Shown here: in pieces, positions 1-12,172 of the stretch
Layout of the letters: each line of letters starts with the position of its first letter
Numbering within the stretch: position 1 is the stretch's first letter
Origin: Cyclina sinensis
Taxonomy: Eukaryota > Mollusca > Bivalvia > Venerida > Veneridae
Assembly (NCBI GenBank): GCA_012932295.1
Contig: JAAONU010000016.1
Coordinates: forward strand, 27,093,290-27,157,289
Direction: 5' to 3'
DNA: 64,000 bases
The notes under the pieces: generated by a model
What the model saw: the letters and a program-made list of their open reading frames with translations, nothing else
Databases searched by the model: none
Told to the model about the DNA's origin: nothing
Made by a program: the position numbers and the translations under genes

Positions 1-1
1 G

Positions 2-82
2 GACATCAAAAAGCTCATACGCAGCTTCCTGACCTGTGTCAAAGAGGTTATCCAAGCACGAGGAGGTCATATCCGTTTCTAA
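2..82 (+). pseudogene. C-terminal tail of a DDE-type (Tc1/mariner-like) transposase, cut by the window edge
   Basis: Frame 2 is open from the window edge to a TAA at 80-82 and encodes 26 residues ending in KEVIQARGGHIRF. A basic helix followed by an 'ARGGH' ending is typical of the extreme C terminus of Tc1/mariner DDE_3 transposases. No catalytic residues are in view, so I cannot say whether the copy is intact. It could also be the last exon of an unrelated gene; the short length limits confidence. Confidence 0.4.
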
Positions 83-1580
83 AATTTAACTGGTTTCCAT
101 ATGTCTTATAATAAGCCATTGTGATTTTTTTACCCACCAAGTCTCAAACACTTTAAAACTGATAGGGGTTGTCTTTGAAGATTAATCGTGCTACTATGTT
201 TGTGAAACACAAGTTATTTTTAGTTTAAATTGGTCAAAGATATAATGATTTTTTATATAAACTTCAGCAAGTAGAAAAGAACTTTAAGAACTGCTGTCAT
301 AAGCCCTTGACCCTTAATTTCTTTTGTTGAGTGCATAATAAACATCATGGTGTCTAGCAAAATCTAATACGGACCGTTGTGGTAGTTTTAATGCGAATGG
401 AGATAACTTAAACTAGATTAGATATATTTAAAGACGTGTACGTTTCCAACGTCCATGATCAGTACAGTACTGACTTTCTTAGGATGACAGTTAAAAACGT
501 TTCTTGACCAGTGACTGTATTCAAAATTAAGAGGACCTTTCTACGTTTTAACATTACAAAAACATACCTTTTACAATAATGTTATTGCGTGTTTGTTAAT
601 ACAATGTGTGATGACTCAATTAGATAAATTAAATGAAAAAATATTCAGTTAGCGTTAACTTCAAACTTAAAGTTTTATTTGCAAATTGACTGTACTCTGC
701 CTTTGGCAATACGTTACATTATGGCAAACATATTTTTTTTCAAACAGTACAATAAATATATTAGCACGTAACATAATTTCAAACATTAGACTTTAAATAC
801 ATCAAAGTACGAACATACTAAACCGAGTTCATTGTAATTGTTGAATTAATTACACATTTTTCCAGCTATAACAATTCTTTGTTTTTTCAGAATGCGTCTT
901 TCAAATATGTACATATACAAAGTATATAATATTTTTAGAAGTTGACATAATGCGTGCGAACTTGTCAATCGAAGGAAATAAGCATGCTATTTTAAATTTC
1001 AATCTCAAATCACGAAACATAGGACATAACAAAAGTGATATTCGTTTTCAATAACATTTTGTGTATAAAACTTACATTTTCTTTCATTACCACTGTTGTA
1101 CACCGTTCACAAGAAATAGCCCATCAAAACGCCGAAAACGGAAGTACAATCGCCAACGTCGAGTTCACACCAGGTAATATTTCAAATTATTTCTCCATCA
1201 TAACTTAATCGATTTCTCCAAACTAAACAATATTGTGAAGCTGAATATGTCTGGTTTTAGAGCAGTGTTTGCTTTTTTCTGCAAGTTGTGTATTTTTTTT
1301 TGTTTAATTGGCGATAAATTGTAGCCTCGTTGTTGACTTTTGCGAACAATGTTGATATTTTCCACTAAATGAAGTCCAAAACGCATTTGCCGTATCAAAA
1401 TCTATCTTGAATTATAAAATATAGACTTTCCTCCACTTGTATTAGAGCGGCTATTCACCTACTCGAGCAACCTTTTACAAAATTTGCAAAAAAAACGGTC
1501 GATTCCGTCACAGTGGTCACTTAATTTTTTAAGACTTGCATAAGAAAAAAAAAGCTGAAAAAAAAACTTCTCAGAAACCT
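83..1580. other. AT-rich stretch without a recognisable gene
   Basis: About 1.5 kb of AT-rich sequence with homopolymer runs. The only ORFs are short (the longest about 66 codons) and low-complexity. I see no splice-flanked coding segment, RNA gene or repeat boundary before the dispersed repeat that becomes recognisable near 1590. Confidence 0.5.
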
Positions 1581-1589
1581 CTACCTGCT

Positions 1590-4500
1590 TCATTTAAATC
1601 TTTTCCCTTGGGTCAAAATTAGCTCTGCCCCTGGGGTCACCATTGCTATAAATAGACTGTTCCACATTTCGCCATAGAGTCTTTATTTTTTGGTCGATGT
1701 CTTAGATATTTTGTATATAGTCACCATGCAGGAACCTTGGTCAATTCCAATGTCACCTGAAGACTAAATAAATGTTTATACTTTTCCTGATGGACTCTAT
1801 TTAATGACCGTTATCTGAGATGTTTGGTATGTAGGTAACTTTCAAGCCTCTTTGCCCTTGGGTGGGGTTTGAGGTCACTGGGATCAAAGTCACTGAGGCT
1901 GAAAATAAATCTTTCTGTTTGGTATGTAGGTTCCATGCATGGACCTTTACCCTTTGGGTGGGGTTTGAGGTCACTTGGTCAAGTTCAAGGTCACCAAAGC
2001 TTTAAATGGAGTTTTCTACTTTCTGTTATAGATCCTTTATCTATTCACCCATATTTTATGTGCGTGAAGTTAGCTGCCAGTTGCCAGTTGCCAAATGCCA
2101 ATTCAATTGGCAACTGGCAGCCAACTTCATAGTTCAGCTGCCAATTCAAACTTATTTGAAATCGTAGGTAGCTGCCAGTTCTCAAAATTTGCGAATCGTC
2201 AACCGTCAATTGGTAGTCAGATGCCAATTCGATATGTTTCATAAATTATTAATATTAACCGAATCAGCAACTGGCAACTGGAAGCTAGGTGCTAGTTCGT
2301 TAGAAATAGCAAATTGGCAACTGGTAGCCAGATGCAAGTTCGACAAATATCATACATTAATTATGAACATAGAGGTAATTGGCAACTGGCAACTGGCAGC
2401 CAGATGCCAGTTCGTCAAGACATGCGAATCGTCAACTGTCAATTGTTAGCCAGATGCCAATTCTACATTTATCAAAAATTATTGATATTAACCGAATTGG
2501 CAAATGGCATATGGCGGCCAGATGCCAATTCGTTAAACTCGCGAATTGGCAACTGTCAATTGGTAGCCAGATGCCAATTCGACATTGATCATTAATTATT
2601 TATATTAAGCGAATTGGCAACTGGAAACTGGCAGCCAGATGCCAATTCGTAAAAGATCGCGAATTGGCAACTGGCAACTGGCAACCAGATGCCATTTCGA
2701 AAAGTATCATGAATTATGAACATAGAGTGAATTGGCAACTAGCAACCAGATGCCAATTCGATATTTATCACAAATATTGTTATTAACTGAATTGGCAACT
2801 GGCAGCAAGATGCCAAGTCGTTAAAGATGGCGAATTAGCAACTGGAAACCGGCAGCTAGATGCCAACTTGACAAGCATTATGAATTTTGGACATTGAGTG
2901 AATTGGCAACTGCCAACTGGCAGCCAGATGCCAGTTCGTCAAGACTTGCAAATAGTCAACTGTCATTTGGTAGCCAGGTGCCAATTGGAAATTTTTCAAT
3001 TCAATTAATATTAATAATTCATGATATTACTGGAATTGGCATCTTGCTGCCAGTTGCCAATTGACAATTCGCGATTTTTGACGAACAGGCATCTGGCTGC
3101 CAGTTTCCAATTCAGGTAATATCAATAATTCATGGTATTTGTCGAATTGGCATCTGGCTGCCAGTTGCCAATTCGCGATCTTTAACGAATTGGCATCTGG
3201 CTGCCAGTTGCCAGTTGCCAATTCAGTTAATATCAATAATTCATGGTATTTGTCGAGTTGTCATCTGGCTACCACTTGCCAGTTGCCAATTCGCGATCTT
3301 TAATGAATTGGCATCTGGCTGCCAGATGCCAGTTGCCAATTCACGTAATATCAATAATTCATGGTATTTGTCGAATTGGCACCCGGATACCAGTTGCTAG
3401 TTGCCCATTCGCGATCTTTATTGAATTGGCATCTGGCTGCCAATTGCCATTTGCCAATTCAGTTAATATCAATTATTCATAGTATTTGTCTAATTGGCAC
3501 CTTGCTACCAGTTGCCAGATGCCAATTCGCGATCTTTAATGAATTGGCATCTGGCTGCCAGCTGCCAGTTTCCAATTCAGTTAATGTCACCAATTTACAA
3601 TATTTGTCGCATTGACATCTGGCTGCCAGTTGCCAGTTGCGAATTCAGTAAATATCAATAGTTCATGGTATTTGTCGAAGTGGCACCTGGCTACCAGTTG
3701 CCAGTTGCCAATTTGCGATTTTTAATGCATTGGAATCTAGCTGCCAGTTGCCAGTTTCAAATTCAGTTAATATCAATAATTCATGGTATTTGTCGAATTG
3801 GCACCTGGCTACCAGCTGCCAGTTGCAAGTTCGCGATCTTTAATGAATTGGCATCTGGCTGCCAGTTGCCAATTCAGTTAATATCAATAATGCATGGTAT
3901 TTATCGAACTGGCATCCTGCTACCAGTTGCCAGTTGCCAATTTGAGTTCTTTAATGAATTGGCAACTCGCTGCCAGTTGCTAGTTGCCAATTCAGTTAAT
4001 GTCACCAATTTATAATATTTGTCGAATTGGCATCTGGCTGCCAGTTGCCAATTCAGTTAATATCAATAATTCATGGTATTTGTCGAATAGGCATCTGGCT
4101 TCCAATTGCCAGTTGCCAATTTGCGATCTTTAATGAATTGGCATCTGGCTGCCAGTTGCTAGCTGCAAATTCAGTTAATGCCACCAATTTATAATATTTG
4201 TCGAATTGGCATCTGGCTGCCAGTTGCCAGTTGCCAATTCAGTTAATATCAATAATTCATGGTATTTGTCAAATTGGTATCCGGCTACCAGTTGCCAGTT
4301 CCCAATTCGCGATCTTTAATGAATTGGCATCTGGCTGCCAGTTGCTAGTTGCCAATTAAGTTAATGTCACCAATTTATAATATTTGTCGAATTTGCATCT
4401 GGCTACCAGTTGCCAGTTGCCAATTCAGTTAATATCAATAATTCATGGTATGTGTCAAATTGGTATCTGGCTACCAGTTGCCAGTTCGCGATCTTTAATG

Positions 4501-5890
4501 AATTGGCATCTGGCTGACAGTTTCCAATTCAGTTAATATCAATAATTCATGGAATTGGCGTCTGGCTCCTAGTTGCAAGTTGCCAATTCGCGATCTTTAA
4601 TGAATTGGCATCTTGTTGCCAGTAGCCAATTCAGGTAATATCAATAATACATGGTATTTGACGAATTGGCATCTGGCTAACAGTTGCCAGTTCGTGATCT
4701 TTAATGAATTGGCATCTGGCTGCCAGTTGCTAGTTGCCAATTCGCGATCTTTAACAAATTGGCGTCTGGCTGCCAGTTGCCAATTCAATTAATATCACTA
4801 ATACATGATACTCGTCGAACTGGCATCTGATTGCCAGTTGCCAATTGACGATTCACGTTTTAGACGAATTGACAGCTGACTGGCAGTTGCAGGTGCCAAT
4901 TCACATGTTCAGTTTTCATGATACGTTTCGAATTGGCATCTGGCTGCCAATTGCCAATTCACTCAATGGTCAGAATTCACGCTACTTTTTGAATTGGCAA
5001 CTGGCTGCCAATTGACAATTCGCCTTCTTTGGCGATCTGGCTTCTGGTTACGATTTCATTTTAGGTTGAATTGGTAGCTGGACTATGAAGTGAGACGCCA
5101 GTTGCCAGTTGCCAATTGAATTGGCAACTGGCAACTGGCAGCTAACTTCACGCACATCCATATTTTAGATATCTGGTTTATTGGCACCTGCCATGAACTT
5201 CTACCATTCACTTGGATCAAGGTCAAGGTCTACAAGGCTGAAAATAGATTTCTTTTTTACTTTTTGTTACGGGGCCTTCATTTATTGACTGATATCTGAG
5301 ATATATGGTATGTAGGTAGCATACATGAATTTCTATCGGTGGATGGCGTTTGAGGTCACTGGGGTCAAGGTGACAGATGTTAAAAATATTTTTTTCTACC
5401 TTACGTCATAGTCTTATGCTCACGTTCGATTCAATTTCAAACTTTCACAAAACATTTATAAACAATAGATCTCCTTTCTTTTCCTGAACAAGCCTGAGCC
5501 CATATGGGTTCCAGGATGGCTACAATAGGCTTTTGCCATGTCTGCATTATAGCGGTTTCACAAGCTTGTTAATCATACTAAACTACTGGCTTGAGTCTTC
5601 AATTTATTGACCAATATCTAAGATAATTAGTATGTATATACCATTGACATCTACCATTGTGTTGGATTTTAGGTCACTAGGGTCAAGGTCGCAGAGGCTA
5701 AAAATCAAAACTGACCCCACCCCCAAGAGTCACTTGGTTTTTCAGAGACTTACATAGGTAAAAACTCTAAAAAATCTTCTTGTAAACCACAAGTCCTGAG
5801 GTTTAGACATTTGGTGTGTGAATGGAAGTAGTAGCAGCTGTACTAAGGTGAGCGATAAAAAGGGCCTTCATGGTCCTCTTGTTTTTATTT
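1590..5890 (-). repeat. Dispersed tandem-core repeat, minus orientation, split by the foldback element at 2058-5157
   Basis: The 5' head is at about 5854-5888: reverse-complemented it reads AACAAGAGGACCATGAAGG and then an ATCGCTCACC-like motif, matching heads at 10191, 16041, 19382 and 38903. The body holds degenerate tandem units with 'GGTGGGGTTTGAGGTCACT' and GGTCAAGGTC motifs at about 1855-2000, 5210-5370 and 5660-5700. The two halves (1590-2057 and 5158-5890) are one element interrupted by a later insertion. Noncoding. Confidence 0.7.
2058..5157. mobile_element. Foldback-type transposable element, 3.1 kb, with tandem-repeat inverted arms
   Basis: Both ends carry the same inverted sequence, beginning ATGTGCGTGAAGTTAGCTGC on the left and its complement on the right. 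The insertion is flanked by a perfect 9-bp direct repeat CCATATTTT (2049-2057 and 5158-5166). Inside, a minisatellite of the type GAATTGGCATCTGGCTGCC + AGTTGCCAATTC fills the element. Left of about 2990 it runs in one orientation (about 0.93 kb); right of it in the other (about 2.17 kb). In the right arm two or three spacer types (CGCGATCTTTAATG, GTTAATATCAATAATTCATGG and a TTAATGTCACCAATTTATAA variant) alternate, giving a higher-order period of about 110-120 bp. No transposase is encoded, so it is non-autonomous. Long tandem-repeat inverted arms with 9-bp duplications are the hallmark of foldback (FB) elements; Mutator-like elements also make 9-bp duplications. Confidence 0.85.
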
Positions 5891-5894
5891 TCAG

Positions 5895-6269
5895 TCAAAA
5901 ATTTAATGATCTTTCCAAACATAATATAGATAGAGGAAACCGTCCTAATTCTCCATTTACTGCAACACTAACACATAGTATTTGCTTACCAAACTTAATG
6001 TAGAGTTTATCTACACCATTATAATCATATACACACCAAACCTCTGAACCATACAATAAAATTGGAAAGACAATCGAATAAAAAATCTAACATTTAGTTC
6101 TTGTATCCATAGTAACTATATCAAATAGTGCTAATAGGGAATTGTATTCTTTCAAAGCCTGATCTTGTAAAACCTTTACTGCATTTTTCAAATCACTATT
6201 AGAAAATTTAATACCCAGATTTGTAAAATAGTCTAAAAAGTCTATTTTTATACCATTGATGGTAACATA
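5895..6269 (-). pseudogene. LINE ORF2 reverse-transcriptase C-terminal fragment (non-LTR retrotransposon relic)
   Basis: The minus strand reads for 125 codons with one internal stop (a TAG around 6092). It contains the recognisable string NLGIKFSNSDLKNAVKVL, then FPILLYGSEVWCVYDYNG, then KFGKQILCVSVAVNGELG. The 'PILLYGSEVWG ... KFCK.LLGV ... GELGR.P' series is characteristic of the end of the reverse-transcriptase ORF in CR1/jockey-type LINEs. The catalytic YADD region would lie further 5' and is absent. This is a 5'-truncated, decayed copy. Clade assignment is uncertain. Confidence 0.75.
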
Positions 6270-7471
6270 ACATTACGATATAAATAGAATATGATTGTCA
6301 CGTTCTCTTAAAATAATATTTTCATATATGTTTGAATAAAAAAACAAGTCATTGTGAATTTTTTTAGGATTTTACGAAAATTGAATTTTGTATGCTAAAT
6401 TTTAAGCCACTTTCATATCTTTCCGAGACTTGAAAAACAAAATCCTTGTAACTATATAAATATACGAAAATAGGAAATAAAGTTGTTTTCTAGAAAATTA
6501 TGAACAAAAGATAGTGTTCATAAATAACACGATTAACCTATAATCAATAAGTCAGATAAAGACTGCGCACGATGATTTAATGATATTTTTAGCAATATGA
6601 CATATAATTAAATGCAAAAAAAAGAACATGAAAAATCTCAGATAAATATTTTCACCGAGTCTGTTGCACGTTTAGGCGTCTGATAAGCAGTAAGAGTTTT
6701 GCTCACTCTTTAGTTCCATAACTATTTATGAAAAACAGGAAGAAAACAGCAAATAAACAAAAACAAACAAACCAAACAAACAAACAAACGAAGCAGAAAA
6801 ATATGGAAAGTCATCCCACGAATCATCTGCAGGTTCATATTTCTGTATCTGTAAATCGGAACATTGAGGTCGTATAGTCGTTGATTTTATACGAGTATCC
6901 GGATAGTATCCGAATAGTCTATACGGATATCCGGATACCGATTCAGGTATTCGTTGACATCCCTACAAAAAATGCAAGCTTTGTGGATAGAGCCTTGTTG
7001 AATCCCAAGCTTCTTAAAGTATCCACATTTCTCATACAAATACTGAAAGGTTATAGCGTCCTTGATTTCAGTAACTGACCTTAAGATAGCAAGAAAATAA
7101 AATATTATCAGCTTTCTAAATATGGGGTACTTGATATATTTTATGGATGTAATTTTTTATGTAATTCTTAAAAGAACGCAGACGCAGAACGGGAAAATGT
7201 AAGACAGCTTTTTCTCATACCATTTGCTTTGACATTTCTTAAACGGTTATGAAATAATCGCAAAACAATGAAATCAACAGACGATTCGCAGGTTGTGAAA
7301 TTGCCCATTAATTGCTTTTATCAATTGTCAGAACGTTTTATTTCTAAATCGTGATGCGAAAAGGGAAATTTTCGAAGTTTTATCGTTTTATGAGCATTGA
7401 TAGCCGAGGTCAATATTATTTTTTTAGGTACACATCACATTATATTTACCCGCTAAAAAGTCAGTATTTGT
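6270..7471. other. Gene-free AT-rich stretch with an AAAC microsatellite and a TATCCGGATA-rich patch
   Basis: I see no coding segment. Around 6750-6790 there is a degenerate (AAAC)n tract. Around 6888-6950 several overlapping ATCCGGATA / ATCCGAATA motifs form short imperfect palindromes, probably the edge of another repeat family. Confidence 0.4.
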
Positions 7472-7776
7472 TTTATTATATAATCTATAAATAGCTTTTA
7501 TATGGCACATCCATTTCTTATATCGCTGTCAAACGAACGAACCGGAAACGTCATTTCTCGTACGTGAGTCGTCTCCGCCCGAAATATAAACAGATGGGGG
7601 GGGGGGGGGGGGTTCCAGGAAATCTATTTTTGAATAAAAAAACAATAAAAAAAAACAAAAAAAAACGGTCTATATGCTCTGATATTGACCGTTTGTTTTT
7701 TTTTTTCTACAAAAAGTTACGTCTGCACCAATCAGAGAAAGGCATTTAAAAGCTATTTATAGGTTATATAATAAAT
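7472..7776. mobile_element. Short inverted-repeat element (MITE-like), about 305 bp, with a G17 run
   Basis: About 33 bp at 7473-7505 (containing CTATAAATAGCTTTTATATGG) reappears inverted at 7741-7775 with a few mismatches. Between the arms are a run of 17 G at 7596-7612 and a small internal hairpin, AAACGGTC (7653-7660) against GACCGTTT (7687-7694). There is no ORF beyond about 60 codons. I could not define a target-site duplication, so the outer borders are approximate. Confidence 0.5.
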
Positions 7777-8509
7777 TCATATATATAACAGTTTTCTTTC
7801 ACTTCTATGAGAGAGATAAAATTATACTAGATGAAAATGTATCTTCCAGTATAGTTGTCAAGTTTTTTTGTCGAGTTTTTTTTTCTCAGTTCATATATTC
7901 AAGTAAAAAGATAGAATGATAATTCCATTGATTTAATTGAAAATGTCATTTTTTTCACGAGAACAAAATCTTAATAATATAAGTATTGGCTTAAAAATCA
8001 ACCATGTGTGGGTATAAGACAGTTCATCTACACTTTACGGAACTTCTAACGCTATTTCTGATGACACACGTCGAATAAAATTGATTTTTTTCTAAATACT
8101 GAGGGCAACTTTTACTACTAATATAACTTTAAGTCGCATCTTTGAATGTCACATTCTGCATTATTACCCGATTCCTCTTAAAAGCATGACAACGTATGAT
8201 CAGGATATATAAAGTATATCTATTTCATTAATAAGGTCCCCGATTTTGTATGGGTACAGGAACTATCCAACCACACAGTTCTCTAGGATCATTACAAGCA
8301 TTTTTGTGCATGCAAGAAAGTTTAGTGACAATGTAAATTTTATTACTGTAACAATGATTTTCAATATTTTATTTCGACTTGGAATTAGTTTGATCATTGT
8401 GGCTGTTAAGTATTTATTTCGATCATATTTATAGTATATTGATTGAAGAAATGAGAAAGAAAGCATAAAACTTTTGCCTGTATATCCCTTTAACAGTTAG
8501 CGGGCAGTC

Positions 8510-8950
8510 AACTAGACTTTCAAAAAAATATAGGACAAATACAGGAGTTATTTAAATGGAAATATAGGGCTTTTTTATATATATTTTTCATGAAAAATAT
8601 AAGACAAAATCGTTAAAATATAGGGCATTTAGAGCCTAAACTCTGTAAATCATGCCATTCTAATAGTTAAGAAGTCAATAAATTTGTGAAAATGTATCAT
8701 CATGCCTCAGTATATCAGGTCTGCCAACCGTCAATATCCACACCACAACAAATTAGATCAAGGAACATCTTTGCAGCTGTAAATACCTTCAAAATGACCA
8801 CTGCAGCTATCATCTGTAAACTAAAAATATCTGAGCAGTATAAAAAATACAGGACTTGGGTCCCATAATACAGGATTATATAGGACAATCTGAAATAATA
8901 GGATCTAGGTCCCAAAATACAGGATAATATAGGAATAAAGGACATGGTTG
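8510..8950. repeat. Repeat region rich in ATAGGAC / ACAGGA motifs
   Basis: The motifs ATATAGGAC, ATACAGGA and ATATAGGGC recur at 8528, 8563, 8598, 8622, 8850, 8867, 8880 and 8920-8940. This looks like a diverged dispersed repeat, possibly an inverted-repeat element (CAGTCAAC near 8506, GTTGAC near 8947), but the ends are not clear. Confidence 0.35.
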
Positions 8951-9583
8951 ACAGCTTGAGTTAGTTAAGGATGTTTTAAATGAAACCAGTAATCCAGATT
9001 TGACAAAATTTTAATGGTCATTTTTGACTCGTAATTGACATTATTTAGTCAGACTTAGGCCTTGAATAAAACAATAAAAGATACAGCTACTGGTAATGAT
9101 TAAAGTAAGGGTACAATAATAATTATTGTTATTTTCTGTATTTGTTGTCATATGCACCTTCATACATTTTCATTTTGCTTTGTTCCATCAAACACTTGCT
9201 TCCTGTGAAATTGTTAACAACTAACTGCAGCTAACATGCTAGAATATGAAAAAAAAAACCAAACAAACAAAGACATTAATAGTATTTTTTTTTTCAAGAC
9301 AAAACAATATTTTATATTTTAACAAAATAAAAAAAACAGTTCCTAAGCAATAGTTTACAAGAGCAAAACAACTGACACCTGTTTTATGCAGAAACTAAAA
9401 ATACACTCTTAATGATATAGTGTTCAATAGGTCCAGGTGCATACTTTAAGTGGTGTATGCTAAGTATAAATATATAATATTTTCCATGATTGATTTTTTT
9501 AAACTAAAAGGACACATTGTATCATGCCTAGAGCAATTACATTAAACTGCTTTAGATAAAAATGCTTAAAAACTTCAGATTAA

Positions 9584-10190
9584 GAGCACCACTGGGCCGA
9601 GCATAATATGCCCGAAGGGATATTTCTAAGTATGATGCATTTCTGATACAAGGGAGGAAACCTTAAGCTTTCAAATTAAATGATTTGCTTTAAATTTTGA
9701 TTTTTTTTTACCTCTGACCTACTGACCCTAAAATCAATAGGGGTCATCCTCTCAATATATGCAACCATTATCTGAATTTTGAAGTCTCTATGACAAATGG
9801 TTGTCGAGTTACAGAGCGTAAATGCTTCTAAACATTTAGGTCATTGTGACCCTGACCTTTGACATACTGACCCCAAAATGTATAGGGGTCATCCACTCAA
9901 TGCATGCAATCATGATATAAAGTTTGAAGTCTCTATAACAAATGACTGTCAAGTTACATGGCAGAAATGGTTTTCAAAGTTAAGGTATATGTGACCTTGA
10001 CCTTTTAGCAACAGACTCCAAAATCAATAGGGGGTCATCCACTCAATGTGGGCAATAATCACATGATGGTAAAAGACTGTAGGCCAAAGAGTACTCAAGT
10101 TATCTTCCAGAAACCAAATTTCTAACAGACAGACGGATGGATGCCCTGGACCATAACATAATATGCCCCCTTTGGGTATATAATAATTCA
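9584..10190 (+). repeat. Dispersed tandem-core repeat, 'AAGAGCACCACTGGG' family
   Basis: The head AAGAGCACCACTGGGCCGAG is followed by degenerate units containing 'CTGACCCCAAAATGTATAGG' and 'GGGGTCATCCACTCAATG', then a GACAGACGGATGG spacer and a terminal hairpin at about 10160-10182 (ATATGCCC/GGGTATAT). Related copies lie at 26019 and 39491-42387. Noncoding. Confidence 0.75.
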
Positions 10191-12172
10191 ACAACAAGAG
10201 GGCCATGATGGCCCTGAATCGCTCACCTGATAGACCATGAAACGATATTGTAGACATGAGGAGAGAATTGGTGAAAGAAGGGCATGTGTCCACACTTGCT
10301 GATTGGTGAAGTTTTAACTTTACATGAACTGTTTTAATAATTTCCAGTTTACCTCATTTCGTCTAGATGATAAATACATGGAAAATGTTAACATTTCAAA
10401 GTCATTAGACTTTCGATACATTTTTTTTTTCTTTGTAAGTTAACATGAAACTATTGTATGAAGTACAAATTGAAATATGGATATCTGAAACAGGTGTAAT
10501 GTTTTCATTTTGGCTGAAGGTAGTTTCCTTCAGAAATGTACAGTCTAGAAGTGACTTTTGTGTTAGGGTATATGCTATTTTGAGACAGTATTTAAGTTAC
10601 ATAATGGTATGCAGTTAACCTGTGTTGGTAAATTCTGTACCAGTACAGAATTTGAGAGCACGTTATGACACACAAGATAGGTGATCCACAGACCATGGAC
10701 TGTACGTACTGAACTCAGCAGTTGGGAAGACCGAAGCAAACTTTGCAGACTAAGATCAGATGGCTATATAAACTATATATAAAATGAATTGACTATGGGG
10801 CGGGGTCAATTTGACCCCGGGGATCATGATTTGAGCAAACTTGGTTAAGGTCTACTAGGTCATGCTACATGCAAAATTTCTAAGCTCTAGGCTTTCTGGT
10901 TCTGGAGTAGAAGATTTTTTGAAGTTTTTCCTATATAAACTCTATATAAAATCAACTGACCCCCAGGCGGGGTCAATTTGACCCCGGGGATCATGATTTG
11001 AGCAAACTTGGTAGAAGTCTACTAGTTAATGCTACATGCAAAATATCTAAGCTCCAGGCCTGCAGTTCTGGAGAAGAAGATTTTTGAAGTTTTTCCTATA
11101 TAAACTATATATAAAATGAATTGACTATGGGGCGGGGTCAATTTGACCCCGGGGATCATGATTTAAGCAAACTTGGTAAAGGTCTACTAGGTAATGCTAC
11201 ATGCAAAATATCTAAGCTCCAGGCTTTGTGGTTCTGGAGAAGAAGATTTTTGAAGTTTTTCCTATATAAACTCTATATAAAATCAATTGACCCCCGGGCG
11301 GGGTCAACTTGACCCCGGGGATCATGATTTGAGCAAACTTGGTAGAAGTCTACTAGGTAATGCTACATGCAAAATATCTAAGCTCCAGGCTTTGTGGTTC
11401 TGGAGAAGAAGATTTTTGAAGTTTTTCCTATATAAACTCTATATAAAATCAATTGACCCCCGGGGCGGGGTCAATCTGACCCCGGGGATCATGATTTGAG
11501 CAAACTTGGTTAAGGTCTACTTGGTTATGCTACATGCAAAATATCTAAGCTCTAGCCTTTGTGGTTCTGGAGAAGAAGATTTTTGAAGTTTTTCCTATAT
11601 AAACTCTATATAAAATTAACTGACCCCCGGGCGGGATCAACTTGACCCCGGGGATCATGATTTGAGCAAACTTGGTAGAAGTCTACTAGTTAATGCTACA
11701 TGCAAAATATCTAAGCGCCAGGCTTTGTGGTTCTGGAGAAGAAGATTTTTGAAGTTTTTCCTATATAAATTCTAAGTAAAATCTATTTACCCCCGGGGCT
11801 GAACCAGTTTGACCCCGGAAGTCATGATTTGAGCAAACTTGACAGAGGTCCCCTAGATGATGCTTCATACCAAATATGAAAGCTCTGGGCCTTGTTATTT
11901 CAGACAAGAAGATTTTTGAAATTTCCATTTTAAAAACACCTTTTAGGGCCTCACAGCCATATTGTGCATTGGACCGGAACCATTTGAGCAAACTTGGTAA
12001 AGGGACATCTAAGGACCATTAGTATGAAGTTATTTTAAAATTGGGCCAGGGGTTTAGGAGGAGATGTCATTTAAAGAAAATGTTGACGACGGACGACGGA
12101 CGGACGACGGACGCCGGACACAAGGGTATCCTAATAGCTCACTCTGTCACTGCGTGACAGGTGAGCTAAAAA
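10191..12172 (+). repeat. Complete dispersed tandem-core repeat, 'AACAAGAGGGCC' family, about 2 kb
   Basis: The head is AACAAGAGGGCCATGATGGC followed by ATCGCTCACCTG. The tail is a GACGACGGACGG-rich spacer followed by a hairpin at 12135-12168, in which TAGCTCAC pairs with GTGAGCTA and an inner TGTCAC pairs with GTGACA. The head's CGCTCACCTG and the tail's CAGGTGAGCT are inverted copies of each other, giving subterminal inverted repeats. The centre is the 166-bp array listed separately. It has no coding capacity and abuts the repeat ending at 10190. Confidence 0.8.
10790..11830 (+). repeat. Tandem array, seven copies of a ~166-bp unit
   Basis: The landmark GACCCCGGGGATCATGATTT recurs at about 10813, 10980, 11145, 11311, 11478, 11644 and (degenerate) 11811, so the spacing is 165-167 bp. 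Each unit also holds TTTTTCCTATATAAACT and CAAGGTCTACTAGGTAATGC-like segments. Short ORFs across the array are by-products of the repeat. Confidence 0.85.

Noticed and set aside
1869..4788. Many overlapping ORFs of 60-116 codons rich in 'CQLPVANS'/'GNWQPDANS' repeats
   Set aside because: They are translations of the foldback minisatellite in several frames on both strands; the repeat lacks stops by chance. No gene structure.
2058..5157. CRISPR-like regular repeats
   Set aside because: The spacers are themselves repeated and the units diverge and invert; this is a eukaryotic minisatellite within a transposon, with no cas context.
6881..6960. TATCCGGATA-rich patch as a regulatory palindrome cluster
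   Set aside because: Short imperfect repeats without boundaries or a nearby promoter; more likely the edge of a decayed repeat.
11121..11499. Two near-identical ORFs with FDPGDHDLSKLGK
   Set aside because: Successive copies of the 166-bp tandem unit translated; no independent coding evidence.
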